Positions 21,269-33,269 of a DNA stretch of 64,000 nucleotides are shown in pieces. The translations under genes and the position numbers were made by a program. Numbering within the stretch: position 1 is the stretch's first letter; each line of letters starts with the position of its first letter. The notes beneath the pieces were generated by a model. The model was not told the DNA's origin. It did no database searches and saw nothing but the letters and a program-made list of their open reading frames with translations. This stretch comes from Adiantum capillus-veneris (taxonomy: Eukaryota; Streptophyta; Polypodiopsida; Polypodiales; Pteridaceae), in NCBI GenBank assembly GCA_014529385.2, contig CM043967.1:131687182-131751181 (forward strand), written 5' to 3'.

Positions 21269-22903
21269 TGTCATAAAATCTAATATATAATATCTAACCA
21301 ACCCAAATGATTTTCTCATATTAAATTGATCACTTAATGTGGGAGAATAAAACGGGAACAAGTGTTAAGATATAGACATGTGCTTATAGATCTATCTCAA
21401 CACGGGGCCAATGGTAAAGGGGCCCAAATAAGAGATGGTCTATCAAAGAACAAGGCTAACAAAGGGAGCATAAGACCTTAGGGTTAGCTTCATTGAAGAC
21501 CTCCAATAATGTGTGTAAAAGGACTTTGACCTTAGGTAAGCTAGGGTTGAGCTTGAGGCGCGGGAACCCGACCCAGCTCAAGGTGCTTGTCCTGCTTGTC
21601 ATGCTTGATGACTAAGGTGCTTGAGGTGCTTGATGATTGAGGTGTTTGAGATTCTTGAGGTCCTTAATTATTGAGATGCTTGAGGTGCTTGACATGCTTG
21701 AGATGCTAGGGTTGCACTTGAGGTGAGAACCCACCCCAAGCTTAAAGTGCTTATGAGCCAAGCTTGTGGTGGGAACTGGGCCTATGCTGAGGGGTTGAGG
21801 TGTCAAAAAGTCAAAGATTCAATCCCTACAAGGAGGGGGCGAGCCCTACATGAGGGGGGATGAGAGAGAACACCCACACACTCACACAAGGCATGCATGG
21901 TACAAAGAAATCAAAAGGGACACTTGTCAAGTTCCTCCTCATGTTGCCCTCATGGTGTGCCTAAAGCCTATTGGTTGTCCATCCAAGGGGTCCAATAATA
22001 ATTTAGGAGATTTAATTAATTGATTTAGCATTTATCTAGCCCCCTCTCTCAAAGGGGAAAGGGGTACACTTGTCTCAAGGCTACCCTTGCTGCTTGTAAT
22101 GCCTCCTGCTTGTGATTGGCTAGGCCTGGGGGGGTCCAATGAGCTTCAAGCATGAGCTACAAGGGGGGATCGACCCAAGCAAGCTAGGGGGTTGCTTAGG
22201 GGGTATACTCACCCACACACACTCACAAACACTCTCATTGTGTGCTATGCAAAGTGCAAGAGCTCCCTCTCCTTCTCCAAGCAAGTAGAGGTTGAGAGCC
22301 TACACCAACACTCTTGGATATGGAGTGCAAATCCAACCAAGAGCCATGCTTCAATGCTTAAGCTTGCCATCTCCTTCTTCTTCATTACTATGCTATTATG
22401 TATGCTAGCAACAAGAGTTATGATAAGTGAGGAACTAATTCTTTCTCCTACGAAATGTTTCTTCTTCCTCTTCCCTACCCTCATTCCCTGCTAGCTCTCT
22501 CCACCTTCGAAGGTGTTTGAGGTCTTGGGACTGAGGCTTGGGATAGTTAAATCTTTCTTCAATTTTATGTTATGTTTGTGATGCATGAAGCTTTCCATCT
22601 TCATTGCATCACCTAGGTCACAAGGAACACAAAGATTGTATTGTAACAAGTCTCTTTTAATGGGAGAAATCATAATACAAATGCCTATTGGAGAGGGGCT
22701 CCACATAAATCTGGTCCTCAATTGTTGTCATGTTCTCTAAATTCTCTCTCTTGCAAAAGTATTGTTCATGCCAAGTTAACTAATTGCTATGATTATGTTG
22801 CTATCTTCAACCATGTTCAGCCGCTATGCTCACAAAGTCATTTCTCAAAAGTACTTTCATTAATTTCCGCTACTCTCATGTTAAATAGGCCAATTTCATT
22901 ACA
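21269..22903 (+). repeat. R7 5' LTR
   Basis: The LTR runs from TGTCATAAAATC to CATTACA just before the primer site and is repeated at 40535-42185. It contains a degenerate GAGGTGCTTG repeat block (21555-21726) and the palindrome CACCTTCGAAGGTG (22502-22515), which also occurs in the 3' copy. Confidence 0.95.
21555..21726 (+). repeat. Degenerate GAGGTGCTTG minisatellite in R7 LTR
   Basis: Variants of a roughly 10-base unit (GAGGTGCTTG, GAGGTGTTTG, GAGATGCTTG, GACATGCTTG) are stacked here. The 3' LTR has the same block (40821-41008) with one extra copy of a 25-bp unit, GAGGTGCGGG plus AACCCGACCCAGCTC. Confidence 0.85.
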
Positions 22904-22904
22904 T

Positions 22905-22916
22905 TGGTATCAGAGC
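22905..22916 (+). other. R7 primer-binding site (initiator Met tRNA)
   Basis: TGGTATCAGAGC, complementary to the 3' end of plant initiator Met tRNA, starts two bases after the LTR end. Confidence 0.9.
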
Positions 22917-23317
22917 ATTTGGTTCCTCTTTTCTTCCTTAAGAAGAGAGGTCCTTAAGTAGCCTATAAATGGTTGATGTTGTTAGTTATATTAGGGTAAG
23001 TGGAACTGGGATCTATTATCGGTTTTGTTGAGCCCACTATGTGGGGGATGGTGCACACCTCGGGAGCTTTGGACTTACTAATGGAGTCTTTTTAGACTTG
23101 CCTACGGCTTTACCATTATTGAGCCATAAGAATTACAAAAGGAGCTATCCCTTGGCAACTCTGCTATGTTAGACCTACTCCTCTACTCTCTATAATTAAC
23201 CACTTCGAGCCGTGGGTGTAGATACTTAAGAGCCAATTTTCAAAGGCTAAGAGGAGTGGCAACTAAGGCTTTGAATTGCCAAAGCATACACTAAGTACAT
23301 ACATAAATTTTGTTAAC

Positions 23318-24808
23318 ATGGCTGACAATAATCAAGAGAGTAGAATGAACATTGATAGCTTTGATTTTGCACATGAAGGTGCTAATGATGATGCTCCCAT
23401 ATTTGTGAATTATCTCGTCACTAGGTTGCAGCAAGCTATGGGCAACCCTGCTTTGCAAGCCAAAGTTACTCAACAACTTCGTGCTTATGGAATTTCCCTT
23501 CCTCTCCAAGAGGAGAGAGAGCTTAGGAGGCCTCTTGAAGAGACCCCCAAAAGAAGACTCTCTCCCATTCGAGAGGAGGAATCCAAAGAGCAAGAAAGCA
23601 ATGAAAGTTTAAGTTCCTCTGAAGGTGTTCAGAGGGCTCCACGAAGACGGCGGTCTAAACGATCGCCCACTCCTCCCAAGAGGAAAATATCAACACATAG
23701 TCCTCCTCATCACTCTGAAAGGAAAGAGAGGAAACAAAGGAAGAAAAGGGCTAGAAAGAGGTCACCCTCTTCTCCTTCTTCTTCACCTTCCTCCTCTTCT
23801 GACGAAAGTTATGGTTATTCTCCTAGAGAATGCAAGAGGGGAGGACATCGCAAATCATTTCCTGTATGGCGAAGGTCACAAAAGCTAAAGAAGTTCAAGG
23901 ATGGAGGAAAGAGTATCTCTTTTCTCACCTATGATGGCACCTTTGGTGCTACCGACAAAGTGTTGGCCTTCATCCAGCAATTTGATGCGGCCTTTGGAGA
24001 TGAGGGCTTCACAGAGTCCTCTAAGCTACGCCATGTAGCTATGCACTTCCAAAATCAGCTCGTCAATGGTGGGCTAGACTTCTTGGAAATGGTGAAGCCC
24101 CAAAGACATGGAAAACTCTACGAGTTTCCATCATGAAGCAATTTCTTGCAAGTGATGCAAAGGACAAAGTGCTTACCGAATGGCGCAGCTTGAAGCTCCT
24201 CTCCCATGAGTCTATCCACAAATATGTAGAAAAGTTTTGGGATTTACATCTCAAGGCTACTATCTTTCAAAAGATAGACTTTGCCGAGCAAAGGCAGCAA
24301 TTCTGTGCGGGATTACCTGAAGAGATGGCCGAATACATCAACTCTGAACGGCCTGGTACTATTAGCGAAGTAATCCATCACACCATGGTTTCTTCACGCA
24401 TAAATTTCCATCAAGGGGCTAGACGTAATGTCAAGCCCATGGAAAACAAAGACAAAAATGATGCAAAGGGGAAAACCAATGTTCAAAATAATTCCCAAGT
24501 CAATTCCAACAACAACAATAATCGGTCCAAGGAGAAGGGAGTTTACAAAGGTAAAAACAAACTCTCTCCTGAAGAGCTAGAAGCTTCTTGCAAGGACCAT
24601 AAGTGTTTCAAGTGTGGGGAGCAAGGACATGGCTATCGTTCTTGCCCCAAGAAGAATACTCGCAATGAGACTCCTAGGGCTTCCACTATCAAAGCTCCAA
24701 AAGAGGATGCTCATTGCAAAGGATCATCACTTTCCTATGCTTGGGGAAAGGTAAGAGATCATGATGCCTTCATCTTGTTTGACCCTGGCTCTACTCTTAA
24801 CTTCATAA
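23318..24808 (+). pseudogene. R7 gag with SR-like tract and CCHC knuckle
   Basis: The frame starts MADNNQESRMNIDSFDF at 23318; the same start motif is conserved in R9. After an N-terminal part (RLQQAMGNPALQAKV) comes an Arg/Ser-rich tract (RRRRSKRSPTPPKRK, KKRARKRSPSSPSSSP, residues about 120-195). The gag core follows (SFLTYDGTFGATDKVLAFIQ). A frameshift near 24060-24110 moves the frame to MKQFLASDAKDKVLTEW at 24133. The zinc knuckle is CFKCGEQGHGYRSC near 24607. The frame then enters the protease motif AFILFDPGST and is cut at 24808 by the R8 LTR. Gag forms the particle and binds RNA. The frameshift inactivates this copy. Confidence 0.88.
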
Positions 24809-26797
24809 TGATAGCCGTTTTTCGGCTCTCCGTAATTGCCATATTGAGTTAACCCACCCTACCAAAATCCTCCAAACACTGTGGCTATCCCTACCAATTC
24901 ACTGTATATAGGTGTGTGTGACTTAAGGGACTTGTCCCATATCTTCTTAAAAATCTTTAATTAGCTAGTCACTGGGCTAGTTGAGCCAAAAAAATATAAA
25001 AAATATAAGTATATTATGGCCCATTTGTGTGTAAATATTTCATTGTATATAGGGCCTAAAAAAAAGGATTTTTCATAATTATTTTGGTATTTATTTAAAT
25101 ATTTCTACCTATGGTGTGTTATTTATGCTATGTACATTGACTCACCATTACCATTTTTTTTCTTACCATTTTGCATACTCTTTATTCCATATAAAAATAA
25201 TTTCATGCAAGCTTCTCTTATTTTTGGTGTAACTCCATCCCAACAAAAATCCAAAAAAAACTAGTTTTATTTATGTGTATATTTTTTCACTATTGTGATT
25301 TTTCCTTCCTACATCTATTCTCTATTACTCTCATAAATTAGACCACCAAAAATATTCATCTTTTTATGGTAGACTTATAATGAGAGAGATTTATTTTGAC
25401 CCCTTTATATTTTTTTCACCTATATTATTTATATTTGACATGTACATTTTTTTTTTTAGACCCCTCAATATTTGATTTTCCACCTCTGCAAATGAAGGCT
25501 TTTATCCTGAATTTTACAAGGTTTGAAATAACATAGCTTCATCGACACGCGCTACTTTGCCATGCTGACCGCTTCTTCTACCGGTGCTATAAAGAGGTGA
25601 ATGTCAACTTCTCCAAGCTTCAACCTTGCTTTACAAGTTTATCCCTTCTCTAACTTTTCTCATCATATATCTCACCATTTGGTGAATGATTTTGTAAATA
25701 TTTTGTAGTGATAATTACTAACTACTAACCACTAACCTTATTGTAAAATGCACCCTCTACTAGAGTAGGCACTCCCAAATTATTCACTCAATCCTCTATG
25801 CTATCATCCTCAATAATTCTCTTCCCTTGAGCCCACATCCATGTGACTCAAAGGACAAGAGAAACCCACCCTCATTAAAAAAAATAAAAATGCATAATCT
25901 TTTATTCCTTCAAATAAACTTGATTAGGCCTAATTCTAATCGGGGCTTCTAAAACCTATAAATAGAGCCCTTCTCTCCCTTATAAATCATCATATGATCA
26001 CACTACACCACACCATTCTCAACACATAACACACCACTCTTCAAGCCTAGTTGTGTAGAGTGTGTGCATTGTGAGTGCTCTATTCCATCACTACACATAG
26101 GTGCATGGAGAATCTTGAAGTTAGTTATGCCATCTAGAGGAGTGGAGTGATACTATACTCTGCAATCACACTTGTAACCTACTTTTGTCCATAAATAAGA
26201 TTCATAGTTTTGGGTGCAATTGTATGTTGCAACTACGACTCTTCTCTCCAAATTGACTTGATAAGTTGGCTCATCAGGTGGTTGAAGGTATATTGTCCTT
26301 GAAGAAAGTTGTGCCATTTCATGCTTGGTGGTTTGAGAGCTTGTTGAATTGTTTGCCTAAAAGGTCAATTGTACGAGGGTGCTTGGTGAGAGGGCTCCCG
26401 TGACCATAAGACAATTTGTGTATTGGCAACAAGGTCAAGTTTTGTGTTGTCTCTCTATTTCTCATAAAGCTTTGTGTGCATCTAATCTTTAAGGCTAAGA
26501 CTGAGTTGCTCAAGTTGATTTGTGCTCTTTACCTCTCTCTGGCGTGGTGAATGTTTGTGTTTGGTGTGTGTGGCTATCTTGCATTCCCCTCTCTTTGTGC
26601 GTTTGAGTACAAGGAGATATCACGTGCGTCCTAGTTCGCATCTACAACTAGGTGGTGCCCCTTTTCTTGTTTGGTTTCTGGCTGTGGGTTGTTGTTGTCT
26701 CTGATTATGCTTGCCCCAGCCCCAATTGAGCAGCACGGGAGCCTCGAAGGGTGTTTAGAGGCCGCTCTTCTTGTTGCCCGCCCCGGACACCGCCTCA
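24809..26797 (+). repeat. R8 LTR 1
   Basis: The LTR starts TGATAGCCGTTTTT and ends CGCCTCA. It lacks about 590 bases present in LTR 2 (30762-31353); the deletion point is at about 25480. Confidence 0.9.
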
Positions 26798-26800
26798 AAT

Positions 26801-26812
26801 TGGTGCCCCCGC
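26801..26812 (+). other. R8 primer-binding site candidate
   Basis: TGGTGCCCCCGC begins three bases after the LTR end and recurs with one change (TCGTGCCCCCGC) after LTR 2 at about 32669. The matching tRNA is not one I can name with confidence. Confidence 0.55.
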
Positions 26813-26851
26813 GGAGGACGGCTTGTGTATGTTTTGTGTAGGTTCTACAAA

Positions 26852-27760
26852 GTCCAAATGGAGCAAGACCACCTCCACAAGGAGTGGAAGAAGTTTCACC
26901 TTTGCCAGACCCAAATGTGCATGTGGTAGAGGTGATAAATTCAAGAGAGGTTGACATGGAAGCAAATGGCATTAAGTGTGGCCGAGGGAAAGGTAAGAAG
27001 AAAGAAGGAGTTACATCACAAAGTGACCATGGACGAGGCAAGAAGGCAAAGGAGACCACGGAAGCTAAGAGGACTCGACGTCGTATCAATCTCCAAGACT
27101 TCCCTCTTGGACATGGTATGGCTCCATACAACCTATTGGAAGACATGAGAGGTAAGGGTCCTAATATCTCATGGCCTCAGTTTGTTGCATTATGCCCACA
27201 AGTTAGGAGGGATTTAACAAAGGCACTTAGTACTAGGAGAAAGATAAAAGAGAGTGTTCCTGTTGTAAAAATTTCACATGCTGAAATGAATGAGGATATT
27301 ACACATGTGCTAGATTGTTACATCAAAGGAAGATTGGTTAGGAAAGGTCTAGTGGATGGGGGTGCACAAATTTGCATCATGACAGAGGGACTCATGCAAA
27401 AACTAGGCATGCACATCCATGAGACACCTGAAATTAAAGTCAAGATGGCAAACAATAGCAAAGCTATGTGTGTAGGCATTTGTAAAAATGTCTCTGTGAA
27501 GGCCTTTGGCATTAAGAAGGCAGTGGATTTCTATGTCATGTCTACCAAAGGAAATGGTTACCCATTTATCCTAGGGAGACCATGGCTAATGAAAATGCGA
27601 GCTTTGCAGGATTGGGAGAGTGGAAAGATAATTTGCAGGAATGAAAATCATAAGAAGGTTGTCTTTGACATGAAGGAGCAACGCCAAGAGGAGCTCCATG
27701 AAGAATCATCTCAAAGTGAGATGGAGGAAGGCTGGACCGATAGCACTTCAGAAGGAGAAA
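26852..27760 (+). pseudogene. R8 internal 1: gag end and protease
   Basis: The sequence joins the leader (GTAGGTTC) directly to the gag tail at TACAAAGTCCAAATGG, so about 1.4 kb of gag present in internal region 2 is missing. The frame (26884 on) reads through a basic stretch (GRGKGKKKEGVTSQSDHGRG) to NLQDFPLGHGM and the protease motif LVDGGAQICIMTEGL near 27350, with YPFILGRPWLMKMR near 27570 as the second motif. The catalytic triplet is D-G-G, not D-S/T-G. Near 27760 a second deletion fuses the end of protease to RNase H and shifts the frame. Confidence 0.85.
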
Positions 27761-28510
27761 GTAGCGGCAGCATTACTGAAAGGTGCAGTTTTATTACAAC
27801 AAGATCCCCACAGTACCAGGATGCGACCCATCTACTTTGCTAGTAGGGTCATGAATGCTTTGGAGAGAGGCTACACGGAGGCAGAACTCATGATGCTTTC
27901 TCTCATTTTTGCGGTGAGAAAGTTTAGATCCTACTTGCTACCAAAACCTTTTGTAATTCTTACTGCAGAAAATTTGTTTCCTTGGGTGTCATCTCAAATG
28001 AATCTTAGCACTAGGATCTCAAAGTGGATTATGGAATTATAAGAGTTTCAATACTCTTTCAAAGTAGAAGATAGTGTGCATGCACAATTGGCAGGGATCC
28101 TTACTTATAGGGTACATGAGAAGGAGATTAAGGTGCCTGAAGCAAAGACCCTACCATTGCCACCACCTAAAAGTATTCCTAATGCTTTTACCTTGTTCTT
28201 TGATGGAGCTTTTCGACGAGTTACAGGAAAAGCAGGGGGAGGGCTAGTATTGCTCAACCCAAGTGGAGAGGTGGTCATGAAAGAGAAGGTCAATCTACCA
28301 TGTTCAACTAGCAACAATGAAGCAGAACACGACACACTACTTCATGGTTTAAAGTTATGCATTGGCCAAGGTATACAACGTCTCATGGTAAAAGGGGACG
28401 CACTTCTCATTGTGAAGCAAATTTTAGGCATTTGGGCATGCAAGAATGAAAGCCTAAGGACAAAAGTTCATGCCATTCGTAGGATGTTTAATCAGTTTGA
28501 AGAAGTGTAA
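27760..28510 (+). pseudogene. R8 internal 1: RNase H and second RNase H
   Basis: The frame enters at LLKGAVLLQQDPHSTRMR, the RT-linked RNase H (RPIYFASRVMNALERGY, FVILTAENLFPWVS); RT itself is deleted. A TAA at 28040 falls in the linker. The second RNase H follows: FFDGAFRRVTGKAGGG, SNNEAEHDTLLHG and VKGDALLIVKQI carry its acidic residues. A TAA at 28508 ends the frame, and RKQNKDVDLLVQ continues beyond it with the last Asp. The arrangement matches R1 and places R8 in the dual-RNase H Tat-like group. Confidence 0.88.
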
Positions 28511-28559
28511 CTATATCATATTCCTAGGAAACAAAATAAAGATGTCGATTTACTTGTAC

Positions 28560-30064
28560 AACAAGCAGTTACATGTGTTGAGAAAGAAGTGCAGGTCATC
28601 ATGGTGGCAGCAACTGTCAAGCAACCGAGATACCAGGGATTGGAGTCATTGACTCCCATTATTAGCTACATTTTGGAGGGTGAGTTTCCACAAGACTTCA
28701 CGAAGGCTCAGAAGAGGAGACTCATGAAAAAGGCAAACGCGTATCTCTTTCTAGAAGGATCCCTCTATCAAAGAGGGAAAGATCAAGTGTGCAGAAGAGT
28801 ATCAACTATCAAGGAGATTCCAGCCATTCTAAAAGGTTTGCATGAAGAGGCATGTGGTGGTCATTTTGCCCAAGAGTTAACTGTGAAGAAGATTTTGCTT
28901 GCGGGGTATGTTTGGCCAAGTCTGCATGTGGATGTCCAACATTGGTGTAAAAGTTGTCACAATTGTCAGGTAAATGGGAATAGAATATTGGTGTATGGTC
29001 CAAGGCAAATCGTGCTTGCAAATGGACCCTTTGAAAAGTGGGGCATTGATGCTATGGGTCCTCTCCCTAGGACAAAAAATGGTAAACTCTACATTCTAGT
29101 GGCGGTAGACTATATGACTAGGTGGGTGGAAGCACAAAGTGTAGCAAAGGTAACTGAGAGGACAATGAGCAAATTTCTCTACACTCACATTTGTTGTAGA
29201 TTTGGCACACCTTTGGAGATTGTTTCTGATAATGGTCCAGGGTTTAGAAAGGGCTTGCTCACAGAGGTCTGTGAAGAACTTCACATTCTACATCGTCATA
29301 GTACACCCTACTATCCCCAATCCAATGGTCTGGTAGAAAAAGCTAATGGTGTCATTGCAGGCATCATTAGAAAGATGGTGAGAAACAAGACAAAGTTGTG
29401 GGATGACTTCTTGGATGGTGCCTTGTGGGCGTATCGAACCACATATAGGGAAGCCACGGAGTTTACACCATTTCACTTGGTCTATGGTCAAGAGGCTTTA
29501 CAACCAATTGAGCTCAACATCCCAACAATACGACTTCATGGCAAAGCAGCACAAGATGATCAAGAAGCATGGATGGATCGACTTCTTACCTTAGCTGAGC
29601 TTGAGTGGAAAAGAGAAGCAGCATACGAGTGCTACAAGAGGAAAGCTACGCAGGCGAAGGAGAAGCTTGACAAGAAACTAAATGACAAAGGCATCAATGA
29701 AGGAGATCTTGTGCTAAGGTATGACAATCGACTTGAAAATCGTTTTGATGCCAAATTTGAAACTAGATGGCAAGGGCCATACATAGTTAAGAAAGCTTTC
29801 AATTCAAGTTACCATCAACTTATGGACTTCAATGGGAAAGAGCACTCCAGGAAGGTAAACGCGTATCGCTTGAAGCCTTATTTGAGTCGCCTTCTACCAA
29901 AGGATCAACCAAAGATCTGTCAAAAGGCAGCTATCTCATGTAGGTATTGTTCTATGAAGCATGAGTTTAACTCAAACCAAAATTCTGAGGGGCCAAACAA
30001 TGAAGACCTCGTCAAGGACTCTGAGGCACTCTCTTTGGAAAAGATGCTCTATGATGGTACATGA
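28560..30064 (+). CDS. R8 internal 1: integrase (intact ORF)
   Basis: A 491-codon open frame (first in-frame Met at 28589) covers a complete integrase. The H2C2 domain is HEEACGGHF ... CKSCHNCQ. The core has Asp in KWGIDAMGPLP, Asp in VSDNGPGF and Glu in NGLVEKANG, spaced as in active enzymes. Then ALWAYRTTYREATEFTPFHL, the C-terminal KGINEGDLVLRYDNRLENR and a stop at 30062-30064. It joins retrotransposon cDNA to host DNA. Although the rest of the polyprotein is broken, this domain could still be translated on its own. A polypurine tract and LTR 2 follow at once. Confidence 0.9.
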
Positions 30065-30076
30065 TTATACCATCAT

Positions 30077-30092
30077 CCTGGGGGAGGGCTAA
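30077..30092 (+). promoter_or_regulatory. R8 polypurine tract
   Basis: CCTGGGGGAGGGCTAA directly precedes the TG start of LTR 2. Confidence 0.85.
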
Positions 30093-32665
30093 TGATAGCC
30101 GTTTTTTGGCTCTTCGTAATTGCCATAGTGAGTTAACCCACCCTACCAAAATCCTCCAAACACTGTGGCTATCCCTACCATTTCACTGTATATAGGTGTG
30201 TGTGACTTAAGGGACTTTTCCCATATCTTCTTAAAAACTTCTATTAGCTAGTCACTAGGCTAGTTAAGCCAAAAAAATATAAAAAATATAAGTATATTAT
30301 GGCCCATTTGTGTGTAAATATTTCATTGTATATAGGGCCTAAATAAAAGGATTTTTCATAATTATTCTGATATTTATTTAAATATTTCTACCTATGGTGT
30401 GTTATTTATGCTATGTACATTGACTCACCATTACCATTTTTTTTCTTACCATTTTGCATAATCTTTATTCCATATAAAAATAATTTCATGCAAGCTTCTC
30501 TTATTTTTGGTGTAACTCCATCCCAACAAAAATCCAAAAAAACTAGTTTTATTTATGTGTATATTTTTTCACTATTGTGATTTTTCCTTCCTACATCTAT
30601 TCTCTTTTACTCTCATAAATTAGACCACCAAAAATATTCATCTTTTTATGGTAGACTTATAATGAGAGAGATTTATTTTGACCCCTTTATATTTTTTCCA
30701 CCTATATTATTTATATTTGACATGTACTTTTTTTTTTTAGACCCCTCAATATTTGATTTTCTTAGTTGTACTATTCACTTATATCATGATCTGAAAAATA
30801 TCTTCAATTATAGACCTACCAAATAAGGTCAAGGGTATGTGGAATGCATGCATGCACCATGGGGAGCTCACTCTTGGAGGTATTCTAAAAAATCATCCAA
30901 AGAAGGACCTCACAAGGACCTTGTGCAGTGGAAAAAACAGTCGGTTTTGCTGAATTTTTAAAGATCACATGCTCCCCGAATTTGAAAAGGTGATACAAAC
31001 AAAAGTTGTAGCTCGTGAGCTGAACTTTCACCTCAAATGTTTTCATATTTGTTTGAGCTACGAGCTATGATCTATGATTTTATTGGTGGACCCCAGTTTG
31101 CCCATGCTATGCAGCCACACTCCCTCTTCCACTTTATCATTTTCCTCTTTCACACACACTCCTCCCTCTCCTTCCCACTCCCATGTCCTAATTCACCCTT
31201 TTCACCATTGCCACATCTCTCACACCTCCATAGCCTTCATCCTCCATTTCTACACCCTATGTGTCCCCCTTTCTCTCTACATATATGTCCATATTACCAT
31301 ACTCTCTTCAGCTTTGTAAAGAACTTCAAAAAATCAGCAAAAATCCAAGGACAACCTCTGAAAATGAAGGCTTTTATCATGAATTTTCCAAGGTTTGAAA
31401 TAACATAGCTTCATTGACACGCGCTACTTTGCCATGCTGACCGCTTCTTCTACCGGTGCTGTAAAGAGGTGAATGTCAACTTCTCCAAGCTTCAACCTTG
31501 CTTTACAAGCTTATCCCTTCTCTAACTTTTCTCATCATATATCTCACCATTTGGTGAATGATTTTGTAAATATTTTGTAGTGATAATTACTAACTACTAA
31601 CCACTAACCTTATTGTAAAATGCACCCTCTACTAGAGTAGGCACTCCCAAATTATTCACTCAATCATCTCTCCTATCATCCTCAATAATTCTCTTCCCTT
31701 GAGCCCACATCCATGTGACTCAAAGGACAAGAGAAACCCACCCTCATTAAAAAAAAAAAATGCATAATCTTTTATTCCTTCAAATAAACTTGATTAGGCC
31801 TAATTCTAATCGGAGCTTCTAAAACCTATAAATAGAGCCCTTCTCTCCCTTGTAAATCATCATATGATCACACTACACCACACCATTCTCAACACATAAC
31901 ACACCACTCTTCAAGCCTAGTTGTGTAGAGTGTGTGCATTGTGAGTGCTCTATTCCATCACTACACATAGGTGCATGGAGAAGCTTGAAGTTAGTTATGC
32001 CATCTAGAGGAGTGGAGTGATACTATACTCTGCAATCACACTTGTAGCCTACTTTTGTCCATAAATAAGATTCATAGTTTTGGGTGCAATTGTATGCTGC
32101 AACTACGACTCTTCTCTCCAAATTGACTTGATAAGTTGGCTCATCAGGTGGTTGAAGGTATATTGTCCTTGAAGAAAGTTGTGCCATTTCATGCTTGGTC
32201 GTTTGAGGGCTTGTTGAATTGTTTGCCTAAAAGGTCAATTGTACGAGGGTGCTCGGTGAGAGGGCTCCCGTGACCATGACACAATTTGTGTATTGGCAAC
32301 AAGGTCAAGTTTTGTGTTGTCTCTCTATTTCTCATCAAGCTTTGTGTGCATCTAATCTTTAAGGCTAAGACTGAGTTGCTCAAGTTGATTTGTGCTCTTT
32401 ACCTCTCTCTGGCGTGGTGAATGTTTGTGTTTGGTGTGTGTGGCTATCTTGCATTCCCCTCTCTTTGTGCGTTTGAGTACAAGGAGATATCACGTGCGTT
32501 CTAGTTCGCATCTACAACTAGGTGGTGCCCCTTTTCTTGTTTGGTTTCTGGCTGTGGGTTGTTGTTGTCTCTAATTGTGCTTGCCCCAGCCCCAATTGAG
32601 CAGCACGGGAGCCTTGAAGGGTGTTTAGAGACCGCTCTTCTTGTTGCCCGCCCCGGACCGCCTCA
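30093..32665 (+). repeat. R8 LTR 2 (full length)
   Basis: This is the longest copy, from TGATAGCC to CGCCTCA. It keeps the 590-base block missing from LTR 1. AAACCTATAAATAGAGCC near 31821 is a likely TATA region and is shared with LTR 1 and (with AGATCC) LTR 3. Confidence 0.92.
31825..31835 (+). promoter_or_regulatory. R8 LTR TATA box
   Basis: CTATAAATAGAG occurs at this point of LTR 2 and at the same point of the other two copies (about 25957 and 35894). It fits a plant TATA consensus placed well upstream of the CA end. Confidence 0.6.
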
Positions 32666-32740
32666 AATTCGTGCCCCCGCGGAGGACGGCTTGTGTATGT
32701 TTTGTGTAGGTTCAACCTTTAGCATAATCAAGTAGCTTGT

Positions 32741-32953
32741 ATGAATCACGAGAATTTGTATGATCCCTATATTCCCATTGCAAGGCAAAAGGTACACATA
32801 ATTGTTAGTACTAAGTTGCAATTTCAGCGAGTAATTCGTAGAATTTTAGGTCCTCTTAGGTTGACCGAGATAAATGCTTCAGTAAATCCTTTTATTTTGC
32901 CTCTCATTAGGTACGACCTTAGTTTGGACGTCTATATTTTTGTTTTGTTTTAA
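32741..32953 (+). CDS. R8 leader small ORF a (70 aa, unknown)
   Basis: An ATG-started frame lies between the primer site and gag. It reads QKVHIIVSTKLQFQRVIRRI, then FILPLIRYDLSLDVYIFVLF, and ends at TAA. The next small ORF, 21 bases on, has the same length and a matching pattern, so the two are diverged duplicates. It has no Cys or His cluster and a hydrophobic C-terminus. I know no family. The conserved pattern suggests past coding selection, but chance similarity cannot be excluded without a codon test. Confidence 0.45.
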   Translation: MNHENLYDPYIPIARQKVHIIVSTKLQFQRVIRRILGPLRLTEINASVNPFILPLIRYDLSLDVYIFVLF

Positions 32954-32974
32954 GCATTAGTTCATGCATAGACA

Positions 32975-33193
32975 ATGGATAATGGCCCAAGAATAGAGGT
33001 TTTCCCCTTTCATTTCACTCCACACATTAGAATAAACATTGCAATTAGTAGAAAAATCCATTTTCAACAACGTATGGTGTTCATGTTTGGTGCCCAAAGA
33101 GTAGGAGAAATTCTCGCATCACCAAACCCTATCATCCTGCCTCTTATTGATTATCATAGGTCATTTGATGTGAATATTTTTATTTTGTTGTAG
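32975..33193 (+). CDS. R8 leader small ORF b (72 aa, unknown)
   Basis: This ATG-started frame parallels ORF a: IRINIAISRKIHFQQRMVFM, RVGEILASPNPIILPLIDYH and SFDVNIFILL align with VHIIVSTKLQFQRV, LTEINASVNPFILPLIRYD and SLDVYIFVLF. It ends at TAG about 100 bases before the gag frame. Function is unknown. Its position suggests a pre-gag accessory product or part of an N-terminal gag module that has split. Confidence 0.45.
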   Translation: MDNGPRIEVFPFHFTPHIRINIAISRKIHFQQRMVFMFGAQRVGEILASPNPIILPLIDYHRSFDVNIFILL

Positions 33194-33269
33194 AATAGAT
33201 TGCAATTTAGAAAACATTATTGTGTAATTTTTTTAAGAAAGAGAAACAAAAACGTGTTGTCACTTTGAA

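Noticed and set aside
26631-27146. Minus-strand frame of 171 codons over the R8 leader and gag tail
   Set aside because: It overlaps the plus-strand gag tail shared by two copies and has no recognisable content.
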